The notes under the pieces were generated by a model. The model saw only the letters and a program-made list of their open reading frames with translations. It had not been told where the DNA came from and ran no database searches. A program made the translations under genes and the position numbers. From the NCBI GenBank assembly GCA_020632925.1, contig JACKER010000017.1:170884-234883 (forward strand): 64,000 nucleotides of DNA, given 5' to 3'. Within the stretch, counting starts at the first letter, position 1, and every line of letters starts with the position of its first letter. Shown piece by piece: positions 15,436-23,284 of this stretch. The DNA comes from Alphaproteobacteria bacterium. Its GTDB lineage: Bacteria > Myxococcota_A > UBA796 > GCA-2862545.

Positions 15436-16125
15436 TCACGTGTCTGTGGGCCTCGGTGCCAGGGCGGCGAGCCCGACGGCCACCGCGGTGTCGGCTCGCA
15501 GGACCCAGGACGACAGGCCCGTCGGCGACCATCCCGCAGCCAGGAGCGCGTCGAGCTCCGCGTCGGTCAGCCCACCCTCGGGGCCCACCACCAGCGCGGC
15601 CGGACCGGTCGCGGGGAGGCACGGATCGGCGCCCGGCGTCGCCACCCGCCGATCGGCGGTGGTCGGGACGGCGGCAGCCGCCTCCAACAGCGGGCGCAGC
15701 GGCGAGAGCACGGGCACGTCGGCACGTCCGCACTGCTTGGCGGCGGCGATCAGCACCCGCTCCCACCGATCCGGGTGGTCGCCCTTGGGGATGGTGCGCC
15801 GGCTCGTCGCCGGGTGGAGGTGGGTGGCGCCGGTCTCGACCGCCATGCGCAGGGCGGTGTCGAGGGGTGGACCCTTCGGCAGGCAGAGGACGAGGTGCAG
15901 CGCGTGCGTCGGAGCGGCGCGCTCGGGAGCGGTCACCACCGTGAGGACCGCGGCGCCATCGACGTCGTCGAGGGTGGCCTCCGCCTGCGTCCCGTGCCCG
16001 TCGAACACCACCAGCCGCGCCCCCCGCGGGTGCCGGATCACGTGGAGGAGGTGGTGGCTGTCGCGCTCGGAGAGGCGCACCACCGCACCCTGGGACAGCG
16101 GACCCTCGACCGGCTGGCGACGCAC
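15436..16125 (-). CDS. rsmE: 16S rRNA (uracil1498-N3)-methyltransferase RsmE
   Basis: RsmE methylates N3 of U1498 in the decoding centre of 16S rRNA using S-adenosylmethionine. The 229-residue protein has the N-terminal PUA-like region (HHLLHVIRHPRGARLVVFDG) and a C-terminal SPOUT/trefoil-knot domain with AAKQCGRADVPVL, VVGPEGGLTDAELD and the final knot segment WVLRADTAVAVGLAAL. GTG at 16125 immediately follows the stop of prmA (16128-16126), so the two are co-translated; rsmE-prmA adjacency is common in bacteria. Confidence 0.95.
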   Translation of the reverse strand: MRRQPVEGPLSQGAVVRLSERDSHHLLHVIRHPRGARLVVFDGHGTQAEATLDDVDGAAVLTVVTAPERAAPTHALHLVLCLPKGPPLDTALRMAVETGATHLHPATSRRTIPKGDHPDRWERVLIAAAKQCGRADVPVLSPLRPLLEAAAAVPTTADRRVATPGADPCLPATGPAALVVGPEGGLTDAELDALLAAGWSPTGLSSWVLRADTAVAVGLAALAPRPTDT

Positions 16126-16980
16126 CTAGCGCCTCGCGTACCAGCGGCAGACCCAGTCACCGTCCTGCTCGCGGTGCACCAGGGTCAGCGCTCCGTCCAG
16201 CGCCGCGACCACCAGGTGCTCCCGATCGGCGAGGACGCCCGCCACCACCAGGCGGTCCCCGCACAGGCGGACGAGGTCGGCGGCGAGGGCGGCGACGAGC
16301 TCCGCGTGGAGGTTGGCGAGGACCAGATCGGCGGGGTCGGTCAGCTCGGCGACCGGCGTGGTGTCGAACGCCACCACGACCCCGTTGGCCTCCGCGTTGC
16401 GGATCGCGTCGCGGATCGCGGGCTCTTCGACGTCGATGCCGCGGGCGGAGAGGCCGAGGCGTGCGGCGGCGATCGCGAGGATTCCGGAGCCGCACCCGAC
16501 GTCCAGCGCGGTCCTGCGCCCGTCCGCCAACGCGTCGACCGCGCGCAGCGCCTGCACGGTCGTGGGGTGCTCGCCGGTGCCGAAGCCCTGGCCGGGTTCC
16601 ACGATCAGGGCGCCCTCGGGCGCGTCCCAAGGCGGAGCGACGGTGATCCGCGGCGAGACGGGGATGGGGCGGAACGAGGCCCGCCACTCGGCCTCCCAGT
16701 CGCGCTCCTCCACTTCCTCCCACGCCGTGCTCGCGCCGCGGAGGTGGGGTCGCATGGCGCGCTCGACCGAGCGCTGGTCCGGGTCGGTGAACCAGGCGCG
16801 GAGGACCAGCTTCGCGGGCTCCGGCGGAGGCTTCCCGGTGTCCCACGGCTGGCGCGGGGCCGGAGCCTCGCCAGGGAGGTAGTCCTCCTGCAGCCCGGTC
16901 GCGCCGAGAGCGAACAGACGCTCGGACACCGTGTCGAGCTGGGCCCTCGGGAGGCCGGTGAGCACCAGCGCGAGGTCCAC
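16126..16980 (-). CDS. prmA: Ribosomal protein L11 methyltransferase PrmA
   Basis: PrmA trimethylates ribosomal protein L11. The 284-residue protein has an N-terminal L11-recognition domain and a Rossmann methyltransferase domain with EPGQGFGTGEHPTT (residues about 125-140), the SAM-binding VGCGSGILAIAAARLG and the catalytic-site LANLHAEL. Length is typical. It begins three bases after the stop of the VKOR-DsbA fusion gene and its stop abuts rsmE, so smpB, the fusion gene, prmA and rsmE form one minus-strand unit. Confidence 0.95.
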   Translation of the reverse strand: MDLALVLTGLPRAQLDTVSERLFALGATGLQEDYLPGEAPAPRQPWDTGKPPPEPAKLVLRAWFTDPDQRSVERAMRPHLRGASTAWEEVEERDWEAEWRASFRPIPVSPRITVAPPWDAPEGALIVEPGQGFGTGEHPTTVQALRAVDALADGRRTALDVGCGSGILAIAAARLGLSARGIDVEEPAIRDAIRNAEANGVVVAFDTTPVAELTDPADLVLANLHAELVAALAADLVRLCGDRLVVAGVLADREHLVVAALDGALTLVHREQDGDWVCRWYARR

Positions 16981-16983
16981 CCG

Positions 16984-18363
16984 TCACTCCGTGGGGCAGC
17001 GGGGGAGGTCGTTCGGCGGGATGGTCTCCCCGTCGGTCGCCGCCAGGACCAGCCGGACCGCGCCGTAGGGGCCCGCGCAGGACTCGACCCAGCCGTCCCC
17101 GACGACGCCCTTGACGAAGAACGACGGAGTTCCGTAGATCTGGAGCGCACCGCCGGCGACCCCGTCGCGCTGGACCTGCTCGAGGGTCGAGGGCTGCGTC
17201 ATGCAGGTGCTGAACTTGTCGAAGTCGAGGTTCAGCTGCTGGGCGGCGGCGGCGAACAGCTCGTCGCCCATCTGGTGCTGGTTCATGAACAGCAGGCCGG
17301 CGTAGTCCCAGAACTTGCCCTGCTCGTGCGCGCAGTGCGCGGCCATGGCGGCGCGGCACCGCTCCGGGTGGTTGCCGGGGCCCGTCGTCGGGTTGCACTC
17401 GCCGGTGAGCGCGAAGACCCGGAAGTGCACGCCGACCTCCGGGTTCTGCTCCACCAGCTGGTGCATCAGCGGGAAGGCCTGCGCGCAGTGCGGGCACATG
17501 AAGTCCGCGTACTCCACGATCTGGTACTTCCCGTTCGGGTTGCCGAGCACGGGCTCATCGCCCTCCAGCGCCACCGGGCCACCGGGGGAGGCGTAGAGGT
17601 TGGGCTCCATGCCGCCCTGCGGCGCCGGTGTGGGCGTGGGGGTCGGCTGGCCGGGGGCCGGTGCCGTCGGACGGGGCTGGGAGAGCAGGGCGGCGGCGTC
17701 GGGGTGAGCGTGGCTCTTCCAGTAGGACTGTCCGAGCAGCACCACCACGACGTAGACCGCGGCCACCACCATCCAGCCCGACGACTTCGGGATCTCGGCG
17801 AGCCCGTCGGCGAACGAGCCGACCTCCTCCTTCGAGCCGAGCACGCCCGCCACGATCAGGAGCACGTTGCACGCGTAGATCGTCATGCACATGACGCAGA
17901 CGGCGCCGATCAGGTACGCCTGGTACCCGAGGTAGACGCTGTACAGCGTGCCCAGGGCGCCGAAGATGGCGACCGGCTGGTAGAGGCGGGTCTCCTTCGA
18001 CGGCGTCATGAACGAGGCTGCCGCGACGCCGAGGAAGAACGCGGTTCCCAGCAGCGCGATCGGGAGTCCGAAGGCCATCGAGGCCGGCGAGCTGTTCACG
18101 ACGTCGCAGTTGATGGTGCTGCTGACGTTGCAGATCGAGGCGCCGCTGGTGTCGAGCTTGCGTTGGAACAGGTACCCGCTGCTGACGAGTCCGAGGAGGG
18201 CGGTGGACAGCACCCCCCAGCGCGGCGCGAGCAGCGTGATCGCGAGGCAGAAGAGGACAGCGGACGCCATCCAGGCCAGCAGGGCGTACTCCCCGAGCGC
18301 GAGGCCCGCGAGCCCGACCACGGCGGCGACGGCGAAGACCCCGTAGCGCTTGGCAGCTTCCAT
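16984..18363 (-). CDS. VKOR-DsbA fusion (disulfide-bond formation)
   Basis: The 459-residue protein joins a membrane vitamin K epoxide reductase domain to a periplasmic thioredoxin-fold oxidoreductase, so quinone reduction and disulfide transfer are on one chain. The N-terminal half has about five to six hydrophobic helices, a cysteine pair in the loop (ICNVSSTINCDVV, near residue 80) and the redox CxxC in CVMCM near residue 155. A Pro/Thr-rich linker (TAPAPGQPTPTPTP) leads to a DsbA/DsbG-like domain with YADFMCPHCAQAF (CPHC) and a cis-Pro loop YGTPSFF. It replaces the usual DsbA-DsbB pair. It sits between smpB and prmA in a minus-strand operon. Confidence 0.9.
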   Translation of the reverse strand: MEAAKRYGVFAVAAVVGLAGLALGEYALLAWMASAVLFCLAITLLAPRWGVLSTALLGLVSSGYLFQRKLDTSGASICNVSSTINCDVVNSSPASMAFGLPIALLGTAFFLGVAAASFMTPSKETRLYQPVAIFGALGTLYSVYLGYQAYLIGAVCVMCMTIYACNVLLIVAGVLGSKEEVGSFADGLAEIPKSSGWMVVAAVYVVVVLLGQSYWKSHAHPDAAALLSQPRPTAPAPGQPTPTPTPAPQGGMEPNLYASPGGPVALEGDEPVLGNPNGKYQIVEYADFMCPHCAQAFPLMHQLVEQNPEVGVHFRVFALTGECNPTTGPGNHPERCRAAMAAHCAHEQGKFWDYAGLLFMNQHQMGDELFAAAAQQLNLDFDKFSTCMTQPSTLEQVQRDGVAGGALQIYGTPSFFVKGVVGDGWVESCAGPYGAVRLVLAATDGETIPPNDLPRCPTE

Positions 18364-18406
18364 GGCGGGCGGCGTATCCCGTCGTGGCGCCGAGCAACAG
18401 CGCCCC

Positions 18407-18865
18407 TCAGCGACGAGCGCGGGCGATCTCGCGCTTGGCGTCGCGCTCCTTGATGGACTCCCGCTTGTCGTGGAGCTTCTTGCCCCGGGCGAGCGCGATC
18501 TCGAGCTTGATCAGGGAGCCCTTCAGGTACATCTTCACCGGGACCACGGTCATGCCGCCGTGCTTCGTGGCCTTCCACAGCTTGTTGAGCTCGTGGTCGT
18601 GCAGCAGGAGCCGCCGCTGGCGGACGGGGTCGTGGTTCTGGCGGTTGGCCTGGGCGTACGGCGAGATGTGGCACTGCATGAGCCACGCGCCGTCGGGCGT
18701 GATGCGGATCCACGCCTCTGCGAGGTTGCCCTGGCCGGCGCGCAGGGACTTCACCTCGGAGCCGAGCAGGGCGATGCCTGCCTCCCAGGTCTCCTCGAGG
18801 GTGTACTCGTGGCGGACGCGGCGGTTCTCCACGAGGACTCGGATCTCGTCCTTACGCTGACTCAT
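18407..18865 (-). CDS. smpB: SsrA-binding protein SmpB
   Basis: SmpB binds tmRNA and delivers it to stalled ribosomes for trans-translation. The 152-residue protein has the family hallmarks: VENRRVRHEYTLEETWEAGI, LLGSEVKSLRAGQGNL, LMQCHISPYAQAN, RRLLLHDHELNKL and the Lys/Arg-rich C-terminal tail KKLHDKRESIKERDAKREI that enters the decoding centre. Normal length. It is the first gene of the minus-strand smpB-VKOR-prmA-rsmE unit; its promoter should lie within 18866-19000. Confidence 0.97.
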   Translation of the reverse strand: MSQRKDEIRVLVENRRVRHEYTLEETWEAGIALLGSEVKSLRAGQGNLAEAWIRITPDGAWLMQCHISPYAQANRQNHDPVRQRRLLLHDHELNKLWKATKHGGMTVVPVKMYLKGSLIKLEIALARGKKLHDKRESIKERDAKREIARARR

Positions 18866-18890
18866 GCCTCAGCCCCTATCTCGTCCACCT

Positions 18891-18920
18891 GCCCGTGCCC
18901 GTGCCCGTGCCCGTGCCCGA
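18891..18920. repeat. Hexanucleotide tandem repeat
   Basis: Five tandem copies of GCCCGT (the last ends in A) lie about 25 bases upstream of the smpB start. It is a simple sequence repeat; copy number may vary between strains. Whether it affects the smpB leader is unknown. Confidence 0.8.
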
Positions 18921-18963
18921 TCGGTGCTGGAACGGGCTCCAGGCTCCAGGCCCGGCATGGAGA

Positions 18964-19079
18964 CGACCCGCGCCAGGGGGACCGGAGGGCGGCCGTCAGG
19001 CCGGTCCCGCCCGCAGGGCGGACGGAGGCCGAATGGCCGACCCCGCAGGGGCCCCGGTGCCCCGCAGGGGCAGGCGCCC
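18964..19079. repeat. Structured dispersed intergenic element, copy 1
   Basis: A 116-base sequence that recurs almost identically at 41833-41947. The closing arms GCGCC (18970-18974) and GGCGC (19073-19077) can pair and enclose a series of short hairpins: GGCC-GTCA-GGCC, CCGCCC-GCA-GGGCGG, GGCC-GAAT-GGCC, CCCC-GCA-GGGG and GCCCC-GCA-GGGGC. The three differences between the copies all fall in loops, and every stem is preserved. It could be a REP/MITE-like element or a structured RNA. No transposase lies nearby. Confidence 0.85.
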
Positions 19080-19190
19080 GAGTCCGTTTCCGGCCGATGA
19101 TCGGCCTCTGTAGGCCAAAGTCTCGGGCCTCGGCAGCCATTCGAGGGGGCCGGGTCCTGGTCGCTGAAATCAGCAATGATCAAGTCCTGA

Positions 19191-19242
19191 CACCAGGCGG
19201 GCACTGCCCACCAGGCGGGCACTGCCACCAGGCGGGCGCGGG
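19191..19242. repeat. Short tandem repeat (18-base unit)
   Basis: Two exact copies of an 18-base unit CACCAGGCGGGCACTGCC (19191-19208, 19209-19226) are followed by a partial third copy to 19242. It lies between the structured element and the mraZ operator region. No role is evident. Confidence 0.75.
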
Positions 19243-19318
19243 ATCCGACAAGCCGCGCCAACGCGCTCTGCCGGTGCCACCCGTAGCCCGAAGCCCGTAG
19301 CCGGAGCCCGGACCACCG

Positions 19319-19333
19319 GTGGGTGAAAGTGGG
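19319..19333 (+). promoter_or_regulatory. Predicted distal MraZ-binding repeat
   Basis: Two GTGGG motifs (19319-19323 and 19329-19333) separated by TGAAA, a 10-base period. The 14-base string GTGGGTGAAAGTGG recurs at the mraZ promoter (19487-19500). MraZ is known to bind direct repeats with a TGGG core spaced by five bases upstream of its own gene. This pair lies about 150 bases upstream of the other sets. Confidence 0.5.
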
Positions 19334-19435
19334 AGCACAGGCCTCCTGGACGGGCGCGCCGTGGGGGGAGGGGATCCCCGATCGGGATCGCCGATCGCGT
19401 CGTGAAGATCGTTGTCAGCGGACGATCCGCTCCCC

Positions 19436-19468
19436 GTGGGGGCTGTGGGAGAGGGTGGGAGAAGTGGG
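19436..19468 (+). promoter_or_regulatory. mraZ: Predicted MraZ-binding repeats (four GTGGG)
   Basis: GTGGG occurs at 19436, 19445, 19455 and 19464, so with 9-, 10- and 9-base periods. This matches the known MraZ box, in which TGGGN units recur on one face of the helix upstream of mraZ. It sits just upstream of the predicted mraZ promoter. Confidence 0.65.
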
Positions 19469-19480
19469 GCTCGGATCGGG

Positions 19481-19511
19481 TTGCGGGTGGGTGAAAGTGG
19501 TGTAGAGTGGG
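19481..19511 (+). promoter_or_regulatory. mraZ: Predicted mraZ promoter overlapped by a third GTGG repeat set
   Basis: TTGCGG (19481-19486) and TAGAGT (19503-19508) are 16 bases apart and could serve as -35 and -10. The same stretch holds GTGGG, GTGGT and GTGGG at 19487, 19497 and 19507, exactly ten bases apart. MraZ bound there would cover the spacer and -10, which suggests autorepression of the dcw cluster. Confidence 0.55.
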
Positions 19512-19543
19512 TCACCCGGATCCACCCGTCCGAGGTCCCTCCC

Positions 19544-19993
19544 GTGATTCGCGTCCGTTGCCAGCAGCACGTGACCGTCGATGCCAAGGGCCGACTCGCC
19601 CTCCCGGCACCGATCCGTCGCGCGCTCGAGGAGTCGGGCACGAGCTCCATGGTGCTGGCCTTCTCGCGGGGTGCCGTCTGGGGCTGGACCCCCGAGCACT
19701 ACGAGAGCGAGGTCGAAGCCAGGATGATGCAGCAGGACCCGTTCTCCTCCGAGGTGCTGGACTTCGCGCACGCGATGATGTCCACCGCTCAGGACGTGGA
19801 GATCGACGGGGCCGGGCGCATCCGGATCCCACCGCCGCTCCGCGAGCTCGCCGGGCTCTCGAAGGACTGCGTGGTCCACGTCCTGCTCGGCCACATCGAG
19901 ATCTGGGACAAGGCCACCTGGGAGAAGCGCTTCGACGAGTCGCTCCACCGCAGCCGGGGCCAGATCGGCATGCCGGGACGGGGGACGCCGTGA
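19544..19993 (+). CDS. mraZ: Transcriptional regulator MraZ
   Basis: MraZ is a ring-forming DNA-binding protein with two AbrB-like SpoVT folds that represses the dcw cluster. The 149-residue protein shows the duplicated signature: HVTVDAKGRLALPAPIR near residue 9 and VEIDGAGRIRIPPPLREL near residue 85. The GTG at 19544 is chosen because homologues start just before the first AbrB fold, and GAGG (19532-19535) lies eight bases upstream; longer in-frame starts would run into the promoter and operator repeats. Its stop overlaps rsmH by four bases (GTGA). Confidence 0.93.
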   Translation: MIRVRCQQHVTVDAKGRLALPAPIRRALEESGTSSMVLAFSRGAVWGWTPEHYESEVEARMMQQDPFSSEVLDFAHAMMSTAQDVEIDGAGRIRIPPPLRELAGLSKDCVVHVLLGHIEIWDKATWEKRFDESLHRSRGQIGMPGRGTP

Positions 19994-20910
19994 CCATGCG
20001 CCCCACGTTCGAGCACACCTCCGTCCTGCTCCCCGAGACCGTCGCCCGGATGGCGCCAGCGGACGGTGAGGTCTATGTCGACTGCACCGTGGGCGGCGGT
20101 GGCCACACGCGCGCGCTGCTCGAGGCCGCGGACTGCCGCGTCATCGGGCTCGACCGCGACCCGGCGGCGCTCGCCGCGGCGACCGAGAACACCGCGGACT
20201 TCGGCGACCGCTTCGTCCCCGTGCGCGCCTCCTTCTCGGAGCTCGGCGACGTCCTCGATCGGCTCGGCATCGCCCACGTGAACGGCATCCTCGCGGACCT
20301 CGGCGTCTCGTCGCACCAGCTCGACACCGCCGAGCGCGGCTTCAGCTTCCGGTTCTCCGGGCCGCTCGACATGCGCATGGACCCCGAGGGGCCCACCACC
20401 GCGGCCGATCTGTGCAACGAGCTCGATCAGAACGAGCTCGTCCGGATCCTCCGGGACTACGGCGAGGAGCGGCAGGCCGTCCGCGTGGCGCGCGCCATCG
20501 TCGCCGATCGCCCGTGGTCCGACACCCGTGCCCTGGCCGAGACCGTCGCCCGCGTGGTCGGCGGCAAGGGCCGCATCCACCCCGCCACCCGCACCTTCCA
20601 GGCTCTCCGCATCGCCGTCAACGACGAGCTCGGTGAGCTCGAGCGCCTCCTCCCCCTCGCCGTCGAGCGTCTCCTGCCCGGCGGCCGACTCTGCGTCATC
20701 ACCTTCCACTCCCTCGAGGACCGCATCACCAAGCGGTTCCTCGACGCCATGTCCGGCAAGGGTCGTCCGCGCGACCCCTACGGAAACCCCATCGGGCCCG
20801 TGCACCTGCGCGTGTTCCCGGACGTGGCTCCCTCCCCCGACGAGGAGAACCCGCGCGCGCGGTCCGCGCGGCTCCGCTCCGCCCAGAGGTTGCCGTGGAA
20901 CGCACCGTGA
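19990..20910 (+). CDS. rsmH: 16S rRNA (cytosine1402-N4)-methyltransferase RsmH
   Basis: RsmH (MraW) methylates N4 of C1402 in 16S rRNA. The 306-residue protein has FEHTSVLLPETVARM, the SAM-binding DCTVGGGGHTRALLE, ILADLGVSSHQLD, GFSFRFSGPLDMRMD, FQALRIAVNDELGELE and CVITFHSLEDRITKRFL, all in family order. Two starts are possible, GTG at 19990 (GTGA overlap with mraZ) and ATG at 19996. It is always the second gene of dcw clusters, as here. Confidence 0.97.
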   Translation: MTMRPTFEHTSVLLPETVARMAPADGEVYVDCTVGGGGHTRALLEAADCRVIGLDRDPAALAAATENTADFGDRFVPVRASFSELGDVLDRLGIAHVNGILADLGVSSHQLDTAERGFSFRFSGPLDMRMDPEGPTTAADLCNELDQNELVRILRDYGEERQAVRVARAIVADRPWSDTRALAETVARVVGGKGRIHPATRTFQALRIAVNDELGELERLLPLAVERLLPGGRLCVITFHSLEDRITKRFLDAMSGKGRPRDPYGNPIGPVHLRVFPDVAPSPDEENPRARSARLRSAQRLPWNAP

Positions 20911-21248
20911 CCCGCTCCCTTCCCATCGGTGACGTCACCGTCCTCGACCTGCCGATCCCCTCCCCGGGGCAGGCGGGCTCGCTGTCGCGACTGGTGCCGC
21001 TCTGGCGCTACGTCGCGTGGATGGCGGCGCTGTTCGTCGTCCTGTCCTTCTGGGTCCAGGTCCGCGTGGACGTCCAGGCGCTCCGCGAGGACCTCGACAA
21101 GGCCGGCCGCGCCCAGCGCGAGGCCCGCATCACCAACGATCGACTCCGGCTCGAGCTCGATGCCCGTCGCCGCGCCGTGGCCCTCGAGGGGGTCGCGCGC
21201 GAGATGGGGCTCGGCGAGAACGCGCGGGTCGTCCGGGTCGTGCGCTGA
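20895..21248 (+). CDS. ftsL: Cell division protein FtsL
   Basis: FtsL is a bitopic membrane protein of the FtsQLB divisome subcomplex that helps activate FtsWI. The 117-residue protein has a cytoplasmic N-terminus, one transmembrane helix (about residues 38-58, YVAWMAALFVVLSFWVQV) and a periplasmic coiled coil (VDVQALREDLDKAGRAQREA ...) ending in a short conserved-like region (REMGLGENARVVRV). Sequence conservation is low in this family; the call rests on size, topology and position between rsmH and ftsI. GTG at 20895 has AGAGG five bases upstream; GTG at 20907 (GTGA overlap) is the alternative. Confidence 0.88.
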   Translation: MERTVTRSLPIGDVTVLDLPIPSPGQAGSLSRLVPLWRYVAWMAALFVVLSFWVQVRVDVQALREDLDKAGRAQREARITNDRLRLELDARRRAVALEGVAREMGLGENARVVRVVR

Positions 21249-23284
21249 TGCGCTCGTCGGACCGGATCCAGCTGCCGCCGCTCGAGCCCAGGGTCGAGCC
21301 GGTGGAGGTGGTGCGCGCGCGCGCGGAGGGCCGCACGCGGGCCATCTCGGGTCTGCTGTGCGCCCTGTTGCTCGCCGTTGGTGTGCGTGGCGCCCAGCTG
21401 TGCCTGTCCCCGTCGGACCAGACCCTGCGCCAGGCGGCCGTCCAGCGCTGGGACCAGGTGACGCTGCGCGCTCGCCGCGGCGAGGTGCTCGACCGCGCCG
21501 GCCACCGCCTCGCGACCTCGGTCGCCACGCCCAACGTCGTGATCGATCCGTCGCGGGTGAAGCCCGAGGAGGCGCCGGAGCTCGCCGCCCGGCTGTCGGC
21601 GCTCATCGACGTGCCCGCCGACCAGATCCTCTCGAAGATGAACCGCGAGTCCCGGTACCAGCGGCTCGCCGTCCAGGTCCACCCGGCCACCGCGGCCGCC
21701 GTCGAGGCGCTGGACCACCCCTCGCTGTGGATCGAGCGCGAGCCCCGTCGGTACTACCCGGAGGGCATGCTCGCGTCCCAGGTGCTCGGCTTCGTCGACG
21801 CCTCGGGCAGCGGCCGCGAGGGGCTCGAGGCCTCGCTCGACGGCATGCTGCGCGGCGGGCAGGTCCTGCTCCAGCGCCGCCGCGACCGGCACGGCATGAA
21901 CGTGGACGACCCGACCGGAGGCCAGGATCTGGCCGCGGGCATGGACGTGCACCTGACCCTCGACCGCACCGTGCAGCGGGTGACCGAGCGGGCGCTCGAA
22001 GGCGTCGTCGAGCGGCACGCCCCCAAGGCCGCGTTCGCCGCGGTCATCGACGTGTCCACCGGCGACATCCTCGCGATGGCCAACGCGCCGACGTTCAACC
22101 CGAACGACCTCGGCGACGACCCGGCGCCCCGCAAGAACCACGTCATCCAGGACGCCATCGAGCCGGGCTCGGTGTTCAAGCCGTTCACGGTGGCCGCGGC
22201 CGTCGAGGAGGGGCTGGTCAAGGCCGACTCGATGATCGACTGCGAGGGCGGCAGCTACGTCATCGGCCGCTCCCGCATCCGCGACGACCATCCCCACGGG
22301 ATGATCACCATCCGCGAGCTCCTGAAGTACTCGTCGAACATCGGATCGGCGAAGCTCGCGCTGCGCCTCGGCGCCGAGACCTTCCTGCCGTACCTGCAGG
22401 CCTTCGGCTTCGGCTCGCGGCTCGGCATCCAGCTGCCCGGCGAGCGGAGCGGCGTGCTGCGCAAGCCCCAGAACATCAAGCCGATCGAGCTCGCGACCAC
22501 CGCCTACGGCCAGGGCGTGACCGCGACGCCGCTGCAGCTCGCGATGGGCATCGCGGCGCTCGGCAACCACGGCGTGCGCATGAAGCCCCGGCTGGTGTCA
22601 CGGGTCGAGGACCTGCACGGCGTGCCCGAGTGGGTCCAGCCGCCGACGCGCGACACCGTCGCCGTCTCGCCCACGACCGCGGACAGCGTGGTCGAGATGA
22701 TGATCAGCGTCACCGAGGACGGCGGCACGGCCACCCGCGCGCGCGTCCCGGGGTACCGCGTGGCCGGCAAGACCGGCACCGCGCAGAAGGCCGAGAACGG
22801 TCGCTACGGAGAGGGGCGTATCGGCTCCTTCGTCGGGCTGGTGCCGGCCGACGACCCCGTGCTCGCCATCGTCGTCTCGGTCGACGAGCCCTCGATGGGT
22901 AGCCGGTACGGCGGCATCGTCGCCGCGCCCGCGTTCGCCGAGATCGCGGCAGCCTCCCTGCGGCACCTCGGCGTCGCGCCCGACCCCGCGCTCCTGCAGG
23001 ACAAGGCCTACCTCCCCAAGGGGTACGTGCCGCCCACCGAGCCGACGGAGGAGGAGCTGCCTCCCGAGTCGCTCGACGCCCCTGGCCCGATCCGCCTGGC
23101 GTGGACCGGCGAGGGGTGGACCGTGCCCGACCTCCGCGGTCGCTCGGCGCGCGAGGTCGTCGCGGCCCTCGAGCCGGCCGGCCTCTCGCTCGAGCTGAAG
23201 GGCTCGGGCACCGTCGTCGACCAGCAGCCTCCTGCTGGCGCCGCCATCGCACCCGGACACGAGGTCGCCCTCGTGCTCCGCTGA
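21248..23284 (+). CDS. ftsI: Division-specific penicillin-binding protein FtsI (PBP3) with PASTA domain
   Basis: FtsI is the septal transpeptidase that cross-links peptidoglycan with FtsW. The 678-residue protein has an N-terminal membrane helix (about residues 32-50), a PBP dimerisation domain with RRGEVLDRAGHRLATS, and a transpeptidase domain with the three active-site motifs SxxK (EPGSVFKPF), SxN (YSSN) and KTG (AGKTGTAQ). A C-terminal PASTA domain (WTVPDLRGRSAREVVAALEP, residues about 615-678) may bind glycan or stem peptides. The start overlaps ftsL by one base. A strong hairpin follows about 100 bases after the stop. Confidence 0.96.
   Translation: MRSSDRIQLPPLEPRVEPVEVVRARAEGRTRAISGLLCALLLAVGVRGAQLCLSPSDQTLRQAAVQRWDQVTLRARRGEVLDRAGHRLATSVATPNVVIDPSRVKPEEAPELAARLSALIDVPADQILSKMNRESRYQRLAVQVHPATAAAVEALDHPSLWIEREPRRYYPEGMLASQVLGFVDASGSGREGLEASLDGMLRGGQVLLQRRRDRHGMNVDDPTGGQDLAAGMDVHLTLDRTVQRVTERALEGVVERHAPKAAFAAVIDVSTGDILAMANAPTFNPNDLGDDPAPRKNHVIQDAIEPGSVFKPFTVAAAVEEGLVKADSMIDCEGGSYVIGRSRIRDDHPHGMITIRELLKYSSNIGSAKLALRLGAETFLPYLQAFGFGSRLGIQLPGERSGVLRKPQNIKPIELATTAYGQGVTATPLQLAMGIAALGNHGVRMKPRLVSRVEDLHGVPEWVQPPTRDTVAVSPTTADSVVEMMISVTEDGGTATRARVPGYRVAGKTGTAQKAENGRYGEGRIGSFVGLVPADDPVLAIVVSVDEPSMGSRYGGIVAAPAFAEIAAASLRHLGVAPDPALLQDKAYLPKGYVPPTEPTEEELPPESLDAPGPIRLAWTGEGWTVPDLRGRSAREVVAALEPAGLSLELKGSGTVVDQQPPAGAAIAPGHEVALVLR

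Larger units (their letters stand above)
18866..19543. other. Divergent intergenic region between smpB and mraZ
   Basis: This 678-base region holds no gene that I can support. From left to right it contains a GCCCGT hexamer repeat, a copy of a structured dispersed element, a 15-base palindrome (19092-19106), an 18-base tandem repeat, three groups of GTGGG repeats and the predicted mraZ promoter. Each is listed separately. Open frames across it on both strands are shadows of the repeats. The smpB promoter must also be here but is not obvious. Confidence 0.6.

Noticed and set aside
19108..19119. A 12-base string CTGTAGGCCAAA shared with 23572-23583
   Set aside because: Matches of this length between two places in 64 kb are expected by chance, and the flanks differ.
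18862..19176. Minus-strand frame sharing a protein segment with 41652-41999
   Set aside because: The shared residues come from the repeated DNA element itself; flanks differ, and there is no sign of a real protein.
19191..19242. Tandem repeat considered as a CRISPR array
   Set aside because: The units are directly adjacent without spacers, and there are no cas genes.
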